From an uncultured Clostridia bacterium (lineage in GTDB: Bacteria; Bacillota; Clostridia; Monoglobales; Monoglobaceae), in contig CAKSIW010000049.1 of assembly GCA_934463175.1 (NCBI GenBank), forward strand, positions 1-21,749: a DNA stretch of 21,749 bases, read 5' to 3'. Positions within the stretch are counted from its first letter, which is position 1. Each line of letters starts with the position of its first letter. Below the pieces are notes generated by a model. It was not told the DNA's origin. It was given only the letters and a program-made list of their open reading frames with translations, and did not search any database. The position numbers and the translations under genes are program-made. Shown piece by piece: positions 6,938 to 14,568 of the stretch.

Positions 6938-7819
6938 CTACTTTTTCTTCTCAACCGCAATCCAGACTTCGCAGGTATAATCATCATTCTCAATGTCGGG
7001 TGACGGATAGCTCTCAATTTCTATTCCGCACGGCACATATTCGCTTGCGGGGAAAAATTCCGTGCAAATATATTTATACACCTTTTGAAACGCTTCCGGC
7101 ATTTTTCCCTTACACTTGAAAACCGCATATGTGTGCGGCGGAATTGTTTCAACCTTCAGATAGTCCTCAGTGATTTCCGCGCCGTTATAGTGTGCGCCGA
7201 TTCCATACGGAAAATCCTCGTCCGTCTTTGCGCTGTCCGCACCAAAGCTTATCCCTATTATGCATTTGTCAAAAACATTTTTCTCGGGAACATACTTGCA
7301 TATTGCGGGAATTGTTCCGTCTCTGCCGCACTCCTCCCAGAACTTCGCAATTTCGCGCGTTGTGATTTCATGAGCCTTCGGAAACCGCTTTTTCCTCAGC
7401 ACAACATCAAACGAATCCTTTTTTTCAATTCTGTAATCCATGGCAATACCTCCGTGTAATATAAGTTTTACGGAAAGTCTGGAAAACGATTTCAGATTAG
7501 CGCCTCTTTTTGCCGCAGACGGTGTGACGCCGTGAAAACGGACAAATGCGCGCGAAAAGCTTTCGGGGCTTTCATATCCGTATTTCAGTGCGGTGTCAAT
7601 CACCTTCACGTCACTGCACGCAAGCTCACTGCCGGCAAGAGACAGTCTGCGAAGCCGAATGTAATCTCCAAGGCTGAAGCCGCAAACCGCACTGAACACA
7701 CGCTGAAAATGAAAACTTGACGAATATGCCGCCTTTGCAACGCTCTCGGGGTCAATCGGCTCTGTTATATGCTCCTCAACATAATCAAGCGCACGCTGCA
7801 AGCCCGAAATCCAATCCAT
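6938..7819 (-). CDS. AraC-family regulator with GyrI-like effector domain
   Basis: A 293-residue protein. Residues 1-105 hold two AraC helix-turn-helices: PESVAKAAYSSSFHFQRVFSAVCG, then VIDTALKYGYESPESFSRAFVRFHG followed by TPSA. Residues about 125-290 form a GyrI/SOUL-like ligand domain (IAKFWEECGRDGTIPAI, IPPHTYAVFKCKG, EVWIAVEKK). This Rob/BltR-like architecture binds small amphipathic or cationic molecules and often controls efflux genes. ATG 7819 has AAGGA 10 nt upstream. No obvious target gene is adjacent. A good promoter lies at 7907-7935. Confidence 0.93.
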   Translation of the reverse strand: MDWISGLQRALDYVEEHITEPIDPESVAKAAYSSSFHFQRVFSAVCGFSLGDYIRLRRLSLAGSELACSDVKVIDTALKYGYESPESFSRAFVRFHGVTPSAAKRGANLKSFSRLSVKLILHGGIAMDYRIEKKDSFDVVLRKKRFPKAHEITTREIAKFWEECGRDGTIPAICKYVPEKNVFDKCIIGISFGADSAKTDEDFPYGIGAHYNGAEITEDYLKVETIPPHTYAVFKCKGKMPEAFQKVYKYICTEFFPASEYVPCGIEIESYPSPDIENDDYTCEVWIAVEKKK

Positions 7820-7906
7820 ATCGCACCATTCCTTTCCATATGCCCATTATAGCCGATTCTCAATCCGAAATCCTGACATTTTGTGCTGTGCGGTGTCAGC
7901 TGTTTC

Positions 7907-7935
7907 ATTATACCACCTTTTCCCCTTGCTGTAAA
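7907..7935 (-). promoter_or_regulatory. Promoter of the AraC-family gene
   Basis: TTTACA, 17 nt, then TATAAT with TGG before the -10, about 90 nt upstream of the start. Just downstream an inverted repeat CTGACA-N15-TGTCAG (7873-7899) spans the leader and could be an operator. A second TATAAT at 7846-7851 lacks a -35. Confidence 0.65.
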
Positions 7936-7952
7936 CCTCGGGAAACAAAAAA

Positions 7953-7983
7953 CAAGCACACTGCCGTTGGGGCAATATGCTTG
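7953..7983 (-). terminator. Terminator after flavodoxin gene
   Basis: An imperfect 13-bp stem (11 of 13 paired) with a 5-nt loop lies 20 nt after the flavodoxin stop. It is followed on the minus strand by TTTTTTGTTT, and on the plus strand by a shorter TTTTT. Confidence 0.75.
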
Positions 7984-8002
7984 CTTTTTCATGTCAAAGC
8001 TC

Positions 8003-8434
8003 TCAAACACCTGCGGCAGCCTTGCCAAGCTCGCGGCACTTGTCAAGCCCGTCATCATCGGGTGCTTCATTGATAATCAAGCCCTCGCCGCCGACCAGCT
8101 TTGCACCTGCGTCTGCAACACGTTCCTCCCAGCTGCGCATCCATTCACCGTCACCCCAGCCGTATGAGCCGAACAAAGCAACGTTTTTGCCCGAAAGCTT
8201 TGATTCGAGAGCCGCAAAGAACGGTTCAAATTCGGACTCCTCCAGAACCTCTGCTCCCATTGCGGGGCAGCCCAGTATGAGAGTGTCAAAAAGCGCGGCA
8301 TCATCTGCCGAAATGTCGGAAACGGTGTAATATGCCGTCTCGGGATTAACCGACTTTGCGCCCTCCAGCACCGCGTCTGCCATTGCCTCCGTGTTGCCCG
8401 TGCCGCTCCAGTAAATAACTGCTGTTTTACTCAT
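8003..8434 (-). CDS. Flavodoxin
   Basis: A 143-residue short-chain flavodoxin, a cytoplasmic FMN electron carrier. The phosphate-binding loop is WSGTGNTEAM (residues 9-18). The ring-contact loops follow: GCPAMGAEVLEESEFEPFF near 55-73 and FGSYGWGDGEWM near 89-100. ATG 8434 has AGGAGG 9 nt upstream. It lies 70 bp downstream of the DUF3793 gene on the same strand and probably shares its promoter at 9172-9200. Flavodoxin often substitutes for ferredoxin when iron is scarce, so iron control of this pair is a reasonable inference. Confidence 0.95.
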   Translation of the reverse strand: MSKTAVIYWSGTGNTEAMADAVLEGAKSVNPETAYYTVSDISADDAALFDTLILGCPAMGAEVLEESEFEPFFAALESKLSGKNVALFGSYGWGDGEWMRSWEERVADAGAKLVGGEGLIINEAPDDDGLDKCRELGKAAAGV

Positions 8435-8504
8435 TTTGTAAAACCTCCTCTTGATATGAAATATATATGTAATTTATCGGTTTTTCCAATAAACTTACAC
8501 TGTC

Positions 8505-9059
8505 TCATGCCGCACAAAAAATCTGCGCAAGCGTTTTTCCGTTTTGCGTGACGCGCCGCAAAAGAGCCTTTCTGCACGCCTTGAAACGGCAAAACAGCTT
8601 TTCCGCCTCCTCCGCGTTGTGATATACCCTCCACTCGCCGACCAAAAGACACCCCTCGCTGCGGTGGCTGATGAAGCAATATATGTCATACAGCGGATAG
8701 CCGAGGAACACTCCTATTTCATGCGGAAATCCATCACTGCCGAATCTTGTTTTGAGTATGCTCAGATAATCCGCAAGACTGCCCTCAGACGGATAGCCGT
8801 ACCGCATAAGAAATTCCTTGCAGCCATGCGCGTTCAGTTGTTTTTCAAGCACTCCCTTTCGGTATACAAGCACAAGTGCACGCTTTTCACACTCACACAG
8901 AACTTCAATGTATATGTCCTTTCGGTTCAGCTCGCCGTTCAGCCTGTCAAGCTCTCCGTTCAGATTCGGATAATCGGCTTTTCGGCACGAGGCAAGGTTC
9001 GCCGGCTTTATCCCTGCCAGAGCAGGTGCACAATGATATGCAAGCAGTTTCTCAAGCAT
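8505..9059 (-). CDS. DUF3793 family protein
   Basis: A 184-residue protein with the family features: LLAYHCAPALAGIKPANL at the N-terminus, FPHEIGVFLGYPLYDIYCFI near 110-130, GEWRVYHNAEEAEKLFCRFKAC near 141-162. The function is not established; the family is found mainly in Clostridia. The conserved His/Cys and HEIG/LGYP motifs suggest ligand or metal binding, which is my inference. ATG 9059 has AGGAG 6 nt upstream. The preceding leader carries two dyads that could be operators or RNA hairpins. The flavodoxin gene follows 70 bp downstream. Confidence 0.85.
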   Translation of the reverse strand: MLEKLLAYHCAPALAGIKPANLASCRKADYPNLNGELDRLNGELNRKDIYIEVLCECEKRALVLVYRKGVLEKQLNAHGCKEFLMRYGYPSEGSLADYLSILKTRFGSDGFPHEIGVFLGYPLYDIYCFISHRSEGCLLVGEWRVYHNAEEAEKLFCRFKACRKALLRRVTQNGKTLAQIFCAA

Positions 9060-9075
9060 AATAAACTCCTTTTTA

Positions 9076-9093
9076 GGTTAGTTTTGGCTAACC
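9076..9093 (-). promoter_or_regulatory. Dyad 2 in the DUF3793 leader
   Basis: GGTTAG-N6-CTAACC, shortly upstream of the AGGAG of the DUF3793 gene. The half-sites match those of DtxR/IdeR boxes, but the gap is 6 nt rather than 1. In RNA it would form a 6-bp hairpin just before the ribosome site. Confidence 0.55.
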
Positions 9094-9145
9094 CATTCTT
9101 AAAAATATAAGCGCAGAACCATGCAGCTGCGCCAAAACGCCTTTA

Positions 9146-9165
9146 AAGTTAGGATTAACTAACTT
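9146..9165 (-). promoter_or_regulatory. Dyad 1 over the predicted +1 of the DUF3793 promoter
   Basis: AAGTTAG-N6-CTAACTT, a perfect 7-bp inverted repeat that starts 6 nt after the -10. It shares the GTTAG-N6-CTAAC core with the dyad at 9076-9093. The position over the transcription start fits a repressor operator. Confidence 0.6.
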
Positions 9166-9171
9166 GATTAA

Positions 9172-9200
9172 ATAATAACACATTTTATAAGCTTTGTCAA
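9172..9200 (-). promoter_or_regulatory. Sigma-A promoter of DUF3793-flavodoxin
   Basis: TTGACA (9195-9200), 17 nt, TATTAT (9172-9177) on the minus strand. The -35 is a perfect consensus and the -10 matches 5 of 6. It gives a leader of about 105 nt before the DUF3793 start. Confidence 0.85.
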
Positions 9201-9227
9201 TAGGGATAATAAAATTTTTCTGTAAAG

Positions 9228-10952
9228 CTATAAAGTTCGGTTCTGCACCTGAAGCTCCGACATTCTTCTGAATATTCCGTTCTGAGCGGCAAGCTCACCC
9301 GGCGTTCCCTGTTCCGCAACAACGCCGTCAGACAGGACAACGATTTTGTCGGCACCGGCAACCGTTCTCATTCTGTGGGCAATGACAAGCACGGTTTTAT
9401 CCTTAATCAGCCTTGAAAGAGCCGTCTGTATTGCCGTTTCATTTTCGACATCAAGGCTTGCTGTTGCCTCGTCAAGCAAAACAATCGGCGCATCCTTCAA
9501 AAACGCTCTTGCGATTGAAATTCTCTGTCTCTCTCCGCCCGACAATTCACAGCCGTTTTCGCCTATGTCCGTGTTCCAGCCATCGGGAAGCTTTTCGGCA
9601 AACTCATCGCAGTTTGCAAGCCGTGCGGCATTCAAAACCTCCTCGTCGGTTGCGTCCTTTTTCCCGAGTCTGATGTTTTCCATGACGGTGTTGTTAAAGA
9701 GTGTCACGTCCTGAAATACAATTGAAAACAGCTTCATCAGCGTTTCGGGATCAACGCCTGAAATGTCCATACCGCCGACCGTGATTTTTCCTTTTTGAAT
9801 ATCCCAGAATCTTGCAGCAAGCCGCGACACGGTTGTTTTTCCGCCTCCGGACGGTCCGACAAGTGCCGTGACCTCACCCTGCTTTGCCGTGAATGACACG
9901 TCCTTCAGCACCTGCTCACCGCCGTCATATGAAAACCCAACATGATCAAACACAATGTCACAGCCTTTGTTTGTGAGAGTGCTTTCACCCTTCTGAACAG
10001 GATAGTCAAGAATTTCATTCATGCGCGCAACATTCGTTCTCATCGCAATCACAGCCGCAAGGTTTTGGAGTGACGACTGCATCGGGTCATAGAGACGGGA
10101 AGCAACAAGCAAAAACATAAACAGCGTCAGAACATCTATGCTTCCGTTCACAAGCCGTATGCTGCCTGCAAGAGCAACGGTTGCAACGCCAAGCTTCAGT
10201 ATCATTCCTGCTGATGTGACAAATATTGCCGTCACAAGCTCGGCGGAAATTGCCCCCTTCTCAACACCGCGGATTTTTTTCTTTAAGCCCTCCATATATG
10301 TTCCCTCGGCATTGTTTGCCTTTAAATCACGCACTGTCTCAATGTATTCCTGAATCCCGTCCGCACATATCATCTTTGCCCTCATGTTTTTCATCTGAAA
10401 CTTATCCTGAATCCTGTAGCTCAGAACAATAATCAGAACCGACACCGGAATCACCCAAAGCGCACTGAGTGCCATCACGGGGTCAAAGACAAAAAGGCTG
10501 ACTGCGATGAGCAGAGTGGAAATGACCGAACCGAACAGTGCCGGAATGTAGTGAGAGCAGTCCTTCTCAAGCACCTCGCAGTCTGCCATGATTGTGCTTG
10601 TCAAATCTGCAAGGTCTTTTTTCCCGAAAAACGACAGCGGCAGTCTGCGAAGCTTTTCCGCAAGGCTTATTCTGCGTTTTCCGCTTTCTTCATAAGTTGT
10701 GAAAAACGTGTTGTTATACTGAAACCAAGACGTTATGAAAATCAGCGCAAAGCAGACAAGGCTGCCGATGATATAAAACGCTCTCTTATCTCTCAGTTCA
10801 CACCCTCCGAGCAAATCCGAAACCATAAAATACAGAAGTCCCGTCGGAAGCATAAACGCAATATTCTGAAAAGCACACGCAGCCGTCCCCTTAATTAAGC
10901 CGACCGCGCCCTCCTTTGATGATGCCGTTGCCCTTTGTATCAGCTTTAACAT
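9228..10952 (-). CDS. ABC half-transporter 1 (fused permease and ATPase)
   Basis: A 574-residue half-transporter: six-helix membrane domain (residues about 20-305) and ATPase. Visible are Walker A GPSGGGKTT (366-374), Q-loop Q414, signature LSGGE (470-474), Walker B VLLDE (491-495) with catalytic E495, and the H-loop AHR (H526). All catalytic parts look canonical. ATG 10952 is preferred: GGAGGG lies 8 nt upstream and it follows the preceding TAA by 4 nt. It most likely pairs with the adjacent half-transporter as a heterodimeric exporter under TetR control. The substrate is unknown; the neighbouring flavodoxin/DUF3793 genes hint at iron but do not prove it. Confidence 0.93.
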   Translation of the reverse strand: MLKLIQRATASSKEGAVGLIKGTAACAFQNIAFMLPTGLLYFMVSDLLGGCELRDKRAFYIIGSLVCFALIFITSWFQYNNTFFTTYEESGKRRISLAEKLRRLPLSFFGKKDLADLTSTIMADCEVLEKDCSHYIPALFGSVISTLLIAVSLFVFDPVMALSALWVIPVSVLIIVLSYRIQDKFQMKNMRAKMICADGIQEYIETVRDLKANNAEGTYMEGLKKKIRGVEKGAISAELVTAIFVTSAGMILKLGVATVALAGSIRLVNGSIDVLTLFMFLLVASRLYDPMQSSLQNLAAVIAMRTNVARMNEILDYPVQKGESTLTNKGCDIVFDHVGFSYDGGEQVLKDVSFTAKQGEVTALVGPSGGGKTTVSRLAARFWDIQKGKITVGGMDISGVDPETLMKLFSIVFQDVTLFNNTVMENIRLGKKDATDEEVLNAARLANCDEFAEKLPDGWNTDIGENGCELSGGERQRISIARAFLKDAPIVLLDEATASLDVENETAIQTALSRLIKDKTVLVIAHRMRTVAGADKIVVLSDGVVAEQGTPGELAAQNGIFRRMSELQVQNRTL

Positions 10953-10956
10953 AATT

Positions 10957-12726
10957 TTAACCCTCCTTTGCAACCTTCCACTCAACCGAAGCCTGATAGT
11001 CTCTCTGCATTTTTGCAAACAAACCGTCCCTTTCCGTCAGCTCATCAAACCTGCCGCTTTCCTCAATTTTTCCGTCTTTAATCACATAAATGCAGTCAGC
11101 ATCCGTGACGGTGGAAAACCTGTGTGCAATCATAATGACAGTCTTGCCCTCAGCCAGCCTTTCAAACGCCGCCTGCACCTTAACTTCATTATCGGGGTCT
11201 GCAAACGCGGTTGCCTCGTCAAGAATGATAACCGGTGCATTTTTGAGCATTGCCCGTGCAATTGCAATGCGCTGCTGCTCTCCGCCCGAGAGATACACAC
11301 CGCCTGTTCCGATGACAGTGTCCGCACCGTTCGGCAGCTTTTCAATAATATCCGCACACAGCGCCGCATCAAGTGCCTCCATGACCTCAGCATCTGTCGC
11401 CTCAGGCTTGCCCATTTTCACATTTTCCAGAATTGACGCCCGAATCAGCCTGCTGTCCTGAAACACAAAGGATACTTTTTTCATCAGCTCGTCCTTTGAA
11501 ATTTCACGGACATCAACACCGCCGATTTTTATGCTTCCGCCATTCACGTCAAACAGCCTTGCAATCAGGCTTGCAAGCGTGGTTTTGCCTCCTCCTGACG
11601 GTCCGACAAACGCAACCGTTTCACCTTGTTTTATTTTGAGAGACACTCCGCGTATTGTCTCTTCCTTGCCGTCATAGCTGAAATGAACATCGTCAAGCTC
11701 AACCGACGCGGACTGCGGACTCATGGGACTTGCACTCTCAGGCATTGGTGCGGCGTCCAGAACACTGTCAACTCTTTTCAGCGCGTCCGCAACAACCATA
11801 TTGTTTTCGCTCATATACATAATTTTTGTAAGCGTCACGGAAATCACAGGCGTTATTATTATGTAAAACAGCAGGTTCAGCAAAAACCCGTTTGTGACAC
11901 CGTTTTTTGTGAACAGATATGCCCCTGCAATCAAAAACGCAAACACCCCGTTAATTGCTGCCGTATAAAACATCATCGGCATACGCATTTCCTTTGTGTA
12001 TGCAATCACCCATTTCCCGTATTCATCAATTGTTCCCTTAAACCTTTTAAAAGAAAACACCGACTGTCCGAAGGTTTTGACAACAGAAATACCGCGCACA
12101 TATTCAACAGCCTCGTTCGACATGGCAGCAAGCGCATTGCCGTATTGTCTCATTTTCTCTTCCATACGCTTTCCCGTCATGGCAGACATGATGACAAACC
12201 CCAGAGCAACAGGCGCAAGGCTCAAAAGCCCCAGCCTCCAGTCAAACCCCATGAGCAGCGCAAGCAAGCCGATCGGTGTTGCAATTGCTCCGTATTTGTC
12301 GGGAAGCTGATGTGCAAGATATGTTTCGGTTGCGCCCGTGCTGTCGCTGATGATTTTGCGCAGCCTGCCGCTGCCGAAAAGTCCGCAGAAGCCAAGCGGC
12401 AGCTTTGCAATGTGTTCGCATATTTCAATTCTCATATTTGTTGCAACACGAAACGCCGAAAGATGTGAGCACAAAAGAGCGCAAATGTAAATCAAAAACG
12501 ACAAAACCGCAAACACAACCGCCATCAGTCCGCAGTGCGCCAAGGAGCGCGCCCCACCGAAGTTCGGCGACACCTCCAAAACCTCTTTTATGATTTTCCA
12601 GATGTACCAAAAGGGCACGAGTGCCGCAATGCTGCTTGCGGCGGATAAAACCCACGAAGCATAGGTCAGAAACCTATACCTCCCTGCATACCCCATCAGC
12701 CGTGATAAGCTTGATTGTTTTTTCAA
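10957..12726 (-). CDS. ABC half-transporter 2 (fused permease and ATPase)
   Basis: A 589-residue half-transporter with membrane helices over residues about 20-310 and a complete ATPase: Walker A GPSGGGKTT (375-383), Q-loop Q423, signature LSGGE (479-483), Walker B VIILDE ending in E504, H-loop H535. The D-loop reads FADPDNE instead of the usual SALD. The start chosen is TTG 12726, because GGGAGG lies 8 nt upstream; an in-frame TTG at 12807 has no ribosome site. The gene follows tetR in one operon (107-nt gap) and is coupled to half-transporter 1 by a 4-nt gap. It is likely the heterodimer partner. Confidence 0.92.
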   Translation of the reverse strand: MKKQSSLSRLMGYAGRYRFLTYASWVLSAASSIAALVPFWYIWKIIKEVLEVSPNFGGARSLAHCGLMAVVFAVLSFLIYICALLCSHLSAFRVATNMRIEICEHIAKLPLGFCGLFGSGRLRKIISDSTGATETYLAHQLPDKYGAIATPIGLLALLMGFDWRLGLLSLAPVALGFVIMSAMTGKRMEEKMRQYGNALAAMSNEAVEYVRGISVVKTFGQSVFSFKRFKGTIDEYGKWVIAYTKEMRMPMMFYTAAINGVFAFLIAGAYLFTKNGVTNGFLLNLLFYIIITPVISVTLTKIMYMSENNMVVADALKRVDSVLDAAPMPESASPMSPQSASVELDDVHFSYDGKEETIRGVSLKIKQGETVAFVGPSGGGKTTLASLIARLFDVNGGSIKIGGVDVREISKDELMKKVSFVFQDSRLIRASILENVKMGKPEATDAEVMEALDAALCADIIEKLPNGADTVIGTGGVYLSGGEQQRIAIARAMLKNAPVIILDEATAFADPDNEVKVQAAFERLAEGKTVIMIAHRFSTVTDADCIYVIKDGKIEESGRFDELTERDGLFAKMQRDYQASVEWKVAKEG

Positions 12727-12833
12727 AGCAAAAACCTCCCTGCATTTTTGTATATTTGATAACGAAAACGCCGCAGCCGTTTCCGAATATCCGTAAATTA
12801 GTTCCAAATAACTCGCGTTTAAAAATTAAAGGG

Positions 12834-13451
12834 TTAAAACCCCATAATTTTTTTCCAGCCCGCCGTATAAAATTCTCTCAGATTATGAACATATTCCTTT
12901 GCTTTCTCATATGGCATGTCGTGTATGACAAGCTCAAAATATGCTGAAAACAAACCGCTGCAAAGCATATGCTCAAGCTGAGGGTCAACCGTATATTCCG
13001 CAAACCCCAGCTTTTCAAGACTCTTTGCAAACCTATGGGTTGCACTGACCTCAATCTCCACCATATCATGAATCATATTCTCATATTTTGTTCCCTCGGA
13101 GCATGAAAGTATGAGTCTGAACGCCTCGGTGTTTTGGTAAATATAGTCCGTCATGCGTTCCATACAGTCCCCCGATATTTTCCCCATATTATCCTTCTGG
13201 CTTTCGGGCGGCAAACCGGCAAATTCCTCCTGCGCACCGATAAAATCCGACATCACCGTTTCATACTGTTCTCCGACCAGTGCGTCAAACAGTTCTTCCT
13301 TGCTCTTGTAATATCCGTAGAAAGCACCCGTGGTGACGCCTGCGGTTTTTACAATATTTCTGAGCGACGCCGATTTAAAGCCTTTTTCAAGAAACTCCGC
13401 CTTTGCCGCGTCCAATATCGCGGCAAGCGTCGTGTTATCCTTCACATTCAT
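12834..13451 (-). CDS. TetR/AcrR-family regulator
   Basis: A 205-residue repressor. The N-terminal helix-turn-helix is typical: ILDAAKAEFLEKGFKSASLR followed by NIVKTAGVTTGAFYGYYKSKEELF (residues 12-55). The C-terminal ligand domain is divergent. ATG 13451 has GGAGG 7 nt upstream. It is the first gene of an operon with two ABC half-transporters, the usual arrangement for ligand-controlled efflux. Two TAACAsTGTTA sites flank its start region (13468-13478 and 13495-13505), suggesting autorepression of the whole operon. Confidence 0.93.
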   Translation of the reverse strand: MNVKDNTTLAAILDAAKAEFLEKGFKSASLRNIVKTAGVTTGAFYGYYKSKEELFDALVGEQYETVMSDFIGAQEEFAGLPPESQKDNMGKISGDCMERMTDYIYQNTEAFRLILSCSEGTKYENMIHDMVEIEVSATHRFAKSLEKLGFAEYTVDPQLEHMLCSGLFSAYFELVIHDMPYEKAKEYVHNLREFYTAGWKKIMGF

Positions 13452-13467
13452 TGGGCTTCCTCCGATA

Positions 13468-13519
13468 TAACAGTGTTACATTTCATATATAATATAACAC
13501 TGTTATATTAATTTGTCAA
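13468..13519 (-). promoter_or_regulatory. tetR-ABC operon promoter with paired operators
   Basis: On the minus strand, TTGACA (13514-13519), 17 nt, TATATT (13491-13496). TAACACTGTTA (13495-13505) overlaps the -10 and spacer. TAACAGTGTTA (13468-13478) lies downstream over the transcribed leader. Centres are 27 bp apart. Binding by the adjacent TetR protein is an inference. Confidence 0.75.
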
Positions 13520-13531
13520 GTGTTTTTAAAG

Positions 13532-13560
13532 AAAAAAAAAGAATGGACTGTTGTCCATTC
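13532..13560 (-). terminator. Terminator after tRNA-Glu
   Basis: GAATGGAC hairpin (8 bp, 4-nt loop, 13541-13560) followed on the minus strand by nine T. It separates the tRNA unit from the tetR promoter immediately downstream. Confidence 0.85.
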
Positions 13561-13565
13561 CGTTG

Positions 13566-13640
13566 TGGTGACTCCGAGGGGAATTGAACCCCTGTTACCG
13601 CCGTGAAAGGGCGGTGTCTTAACCTCTTGACCACGGAGCC
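13566..13640 (-). tRNA. tRNA-Glu (anticodon TTC)
   Basis: Full cloverleaf on the minus strand: acceptor GGCTCCG with CGGAGTC, D arm, anticodon stem CCGCC/GGCGG around the loop CTTTCAC (anticodon TTC), T arm GGGG-TTCAATT-CCCC, discriminator A. CCA is encoded at 13566-13568. Confidence 0.96.
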
Positions 13641-13675
13641 GTATTCAATTTATTGTTTCATTCAGCGACCTACCT

Positions 13676-13704
13676 ATTATATCACAGTGTTTTTCCTTTG
13701 TCAA
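13676..13704 (-). promoter_or_regulatory. Promoter of tRNA-Glu
   Basis: TTGACA, 17 nt, TATAAT on the minus strand: a full match to the sigma-A consensus. It is back-to-back with the tRNA-CAU promoter at 13748-13776. Confidence 0.9.
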
Positions 13705-13747
13705 TAGTTTTTTTGCAATTTTTGCATACTTTTTTTTGCTTTTTTTC

Positions 13748-13776
13748 TTGACAAATCATTCTTATTGCTGTATAAT
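13748..13776 (+). promoter_or_regulatory. Promoter of tRNA-CAU
   Basis: TTGACA (13748-13753), 17 nt, TATAAT (13771-13776): full sigma-A consensus, 25 nt before the tRNA. Confidence 0.9.
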
Positions 13777-13801
13777 AAATTAGTCGCATGAAAATGCACA
13801 C

Positions 13802-13878
13802 GGATCTTTAGCTCAGTTGGTTAGAGCAACCGGCTCATAACCGGTCGGTCCGGGGTTCGAGTCCCTGAAGATCCACCA
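13802..13878 (+). tRNA. tRNA with anticodon CAT (Met elongator or Ile2)
   Basis: Complete cloverleaf: acceptor GGATCTT with AAGATCC, D arm, anticodon stem ACCGG/CCGGT around CTCATAA, T arm, discriminator A and encoded CCA (13876-13878). The paired first base and lack of a GGG anticodon stem exclude the initiator. The body resembles the Firmicute GGACCTTTAGCTC type, which in some species is the lysidine-modified Ile2 tRNA; the choice between Met and Ile2 is open. Confidence 0.93.
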
Positions 13879-13880
13879 CG

Positions 13881-13912
13881 TCGGAACAAGCCATGCTTGT
13901 TCCGATTTTTTT
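13881..13912 (+). terminator. Terminator after tRNA-CAU
   Basis: An 11-bp perfect stem (TCGGAACAAGC and complement) with loop CAT, followed by seven T. Confidence 0.93.
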
Positions 13913-14021
13913 GTACCGAAATAAACCGCCGGCTGCACTGTTTCTCCTTTATCACAGCTCACTGTCAATAGCTGCGGTAAAGAAAATCAGCAATAAAACA
14001 ATCGTTACAAGCTGTGTGCTT

Positions 14022-14456
14022 TCAAACATCAACAATGCTTTTGCGGTTTTGTGCTTTGCGTCCATTTTGCGGATTTGTGTCATCGGGTAATATACCGGAT
14101 AAAATATCTTCATAGTGTCTGACCTTATTTTCCATATAAGCAACAGTATCTTGGATCTCCCTAAGCCGTCTGTATGCCTCGTCACGTTGTTTAAGAATAA
14201 TGTTATACCGTGCTTTAAGTGTATTTGCCGATTCGGGCAAGCGGCACAGACGGCAGTATTCCTTTATATCTTCAATGGACGCACCGCAGCCCTTCAGGCA
14301 GCAAATCCCCTGCATCCAGTTTGCCGACTCATCATCAAGAATACGGTGATTATTGCTGTCCCGCTTGCAGGGCAAAAGCCCTATATCCGTGTAATATCTG
14401 ACAGTATGCTCCGATACTGAAAATTTTTCTGCAAACTGTTTAATTGTATAATTCAT
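14022..14456 (-). CDS. MerR-family regulator
   Basis: A 144-residue activator. The winged helix starts MNYTIKQFAEKFSVSEHTVR and continues YYTDIGLLPCKRDSNNHR; a coiled-coil dimerisation helix spans residues about 75-120 (LKARYNIILKQRDEAYRRLREIQDTVAYME given in two parts of one helix). It lacks an obvious metal-binding cysteine tail, so a small-molecule or redox sensor is more likely than a metal sensor. ATG 14456 has GGAG 8 nt upstream. It is divergent from an aldo/keto reductase, whose promoter has a MerR-type 19-bp spacer with a dyad. Confidence 0.93.
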   Translation of the reverse strand: MNYTIKQFAEKFSVSEHTVRYYTDIGLLPCKRDSNNHRILDDESANWMQGICCLKGCGASIEDIKEYCRLCRLPESANTLKARYNIILKQRDEAYRRLREIQDTVAYMENKVRHYEDILSGILPDDTNPQNGRKAQNRKSIVDV

Positions 14457-14485
14457 AAAAATTTCTCCTTTTTTTCAAAAAAGTA

Positions 14486-14516
14486 TTGACTTCGAGTTAC
14501 TCAAACCTGATATAAT
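14486..14516 (+). promoter_or_regulatory. MerR-type promoter and operator of the aldo/keto reductase
   Basis: TTGACT (14486-14491), a 19-bp spacer, then TATAAT (14511-14516). The long spacer is the hallmark of MerR-activated promoters. The spacer holds the dyad TTCGAGT-T-ACTCAAA (14491-14505, one mismatch between arms). Confidence 0.85.
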
Positions 14517-14568
14517 CATTGTAGCATAAAGCTATAAAAAATTCAATTTATGTACGGAGGTTTTCATT

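Noticed and set aside
7453..7464. Third copy of the GCGTGTAATATA block (plus strand)
   Set aside because: It lies inside the AraC gene in antisense, lacks CCAACCT at the right distance and has no gene downstream. Similar matches at 267-276 and 14387-14396 are coding sequence for conserved motifs.
11626..12468. 280-codon open frame on the plus strand
   Set aside because: It is antisense to the ABC half-transporter, rich in His, Arg and Cys in no domain pattern, and has no ribosome site.
13802..13878. Initiator tRNA-fMet
   Set aside because: The first base pair is G-C rather than the unpaired initiator type, and the three consecutive G-C pairs of the initiator anticodon stem are missing.
13952..14185. 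Possible small membrane protein on the minus strand after merR
   Set aside because: It overlaps merR in another frame, has no ribosome site, and its hydrophobic tail comes from AT-rich intergenic sequence.
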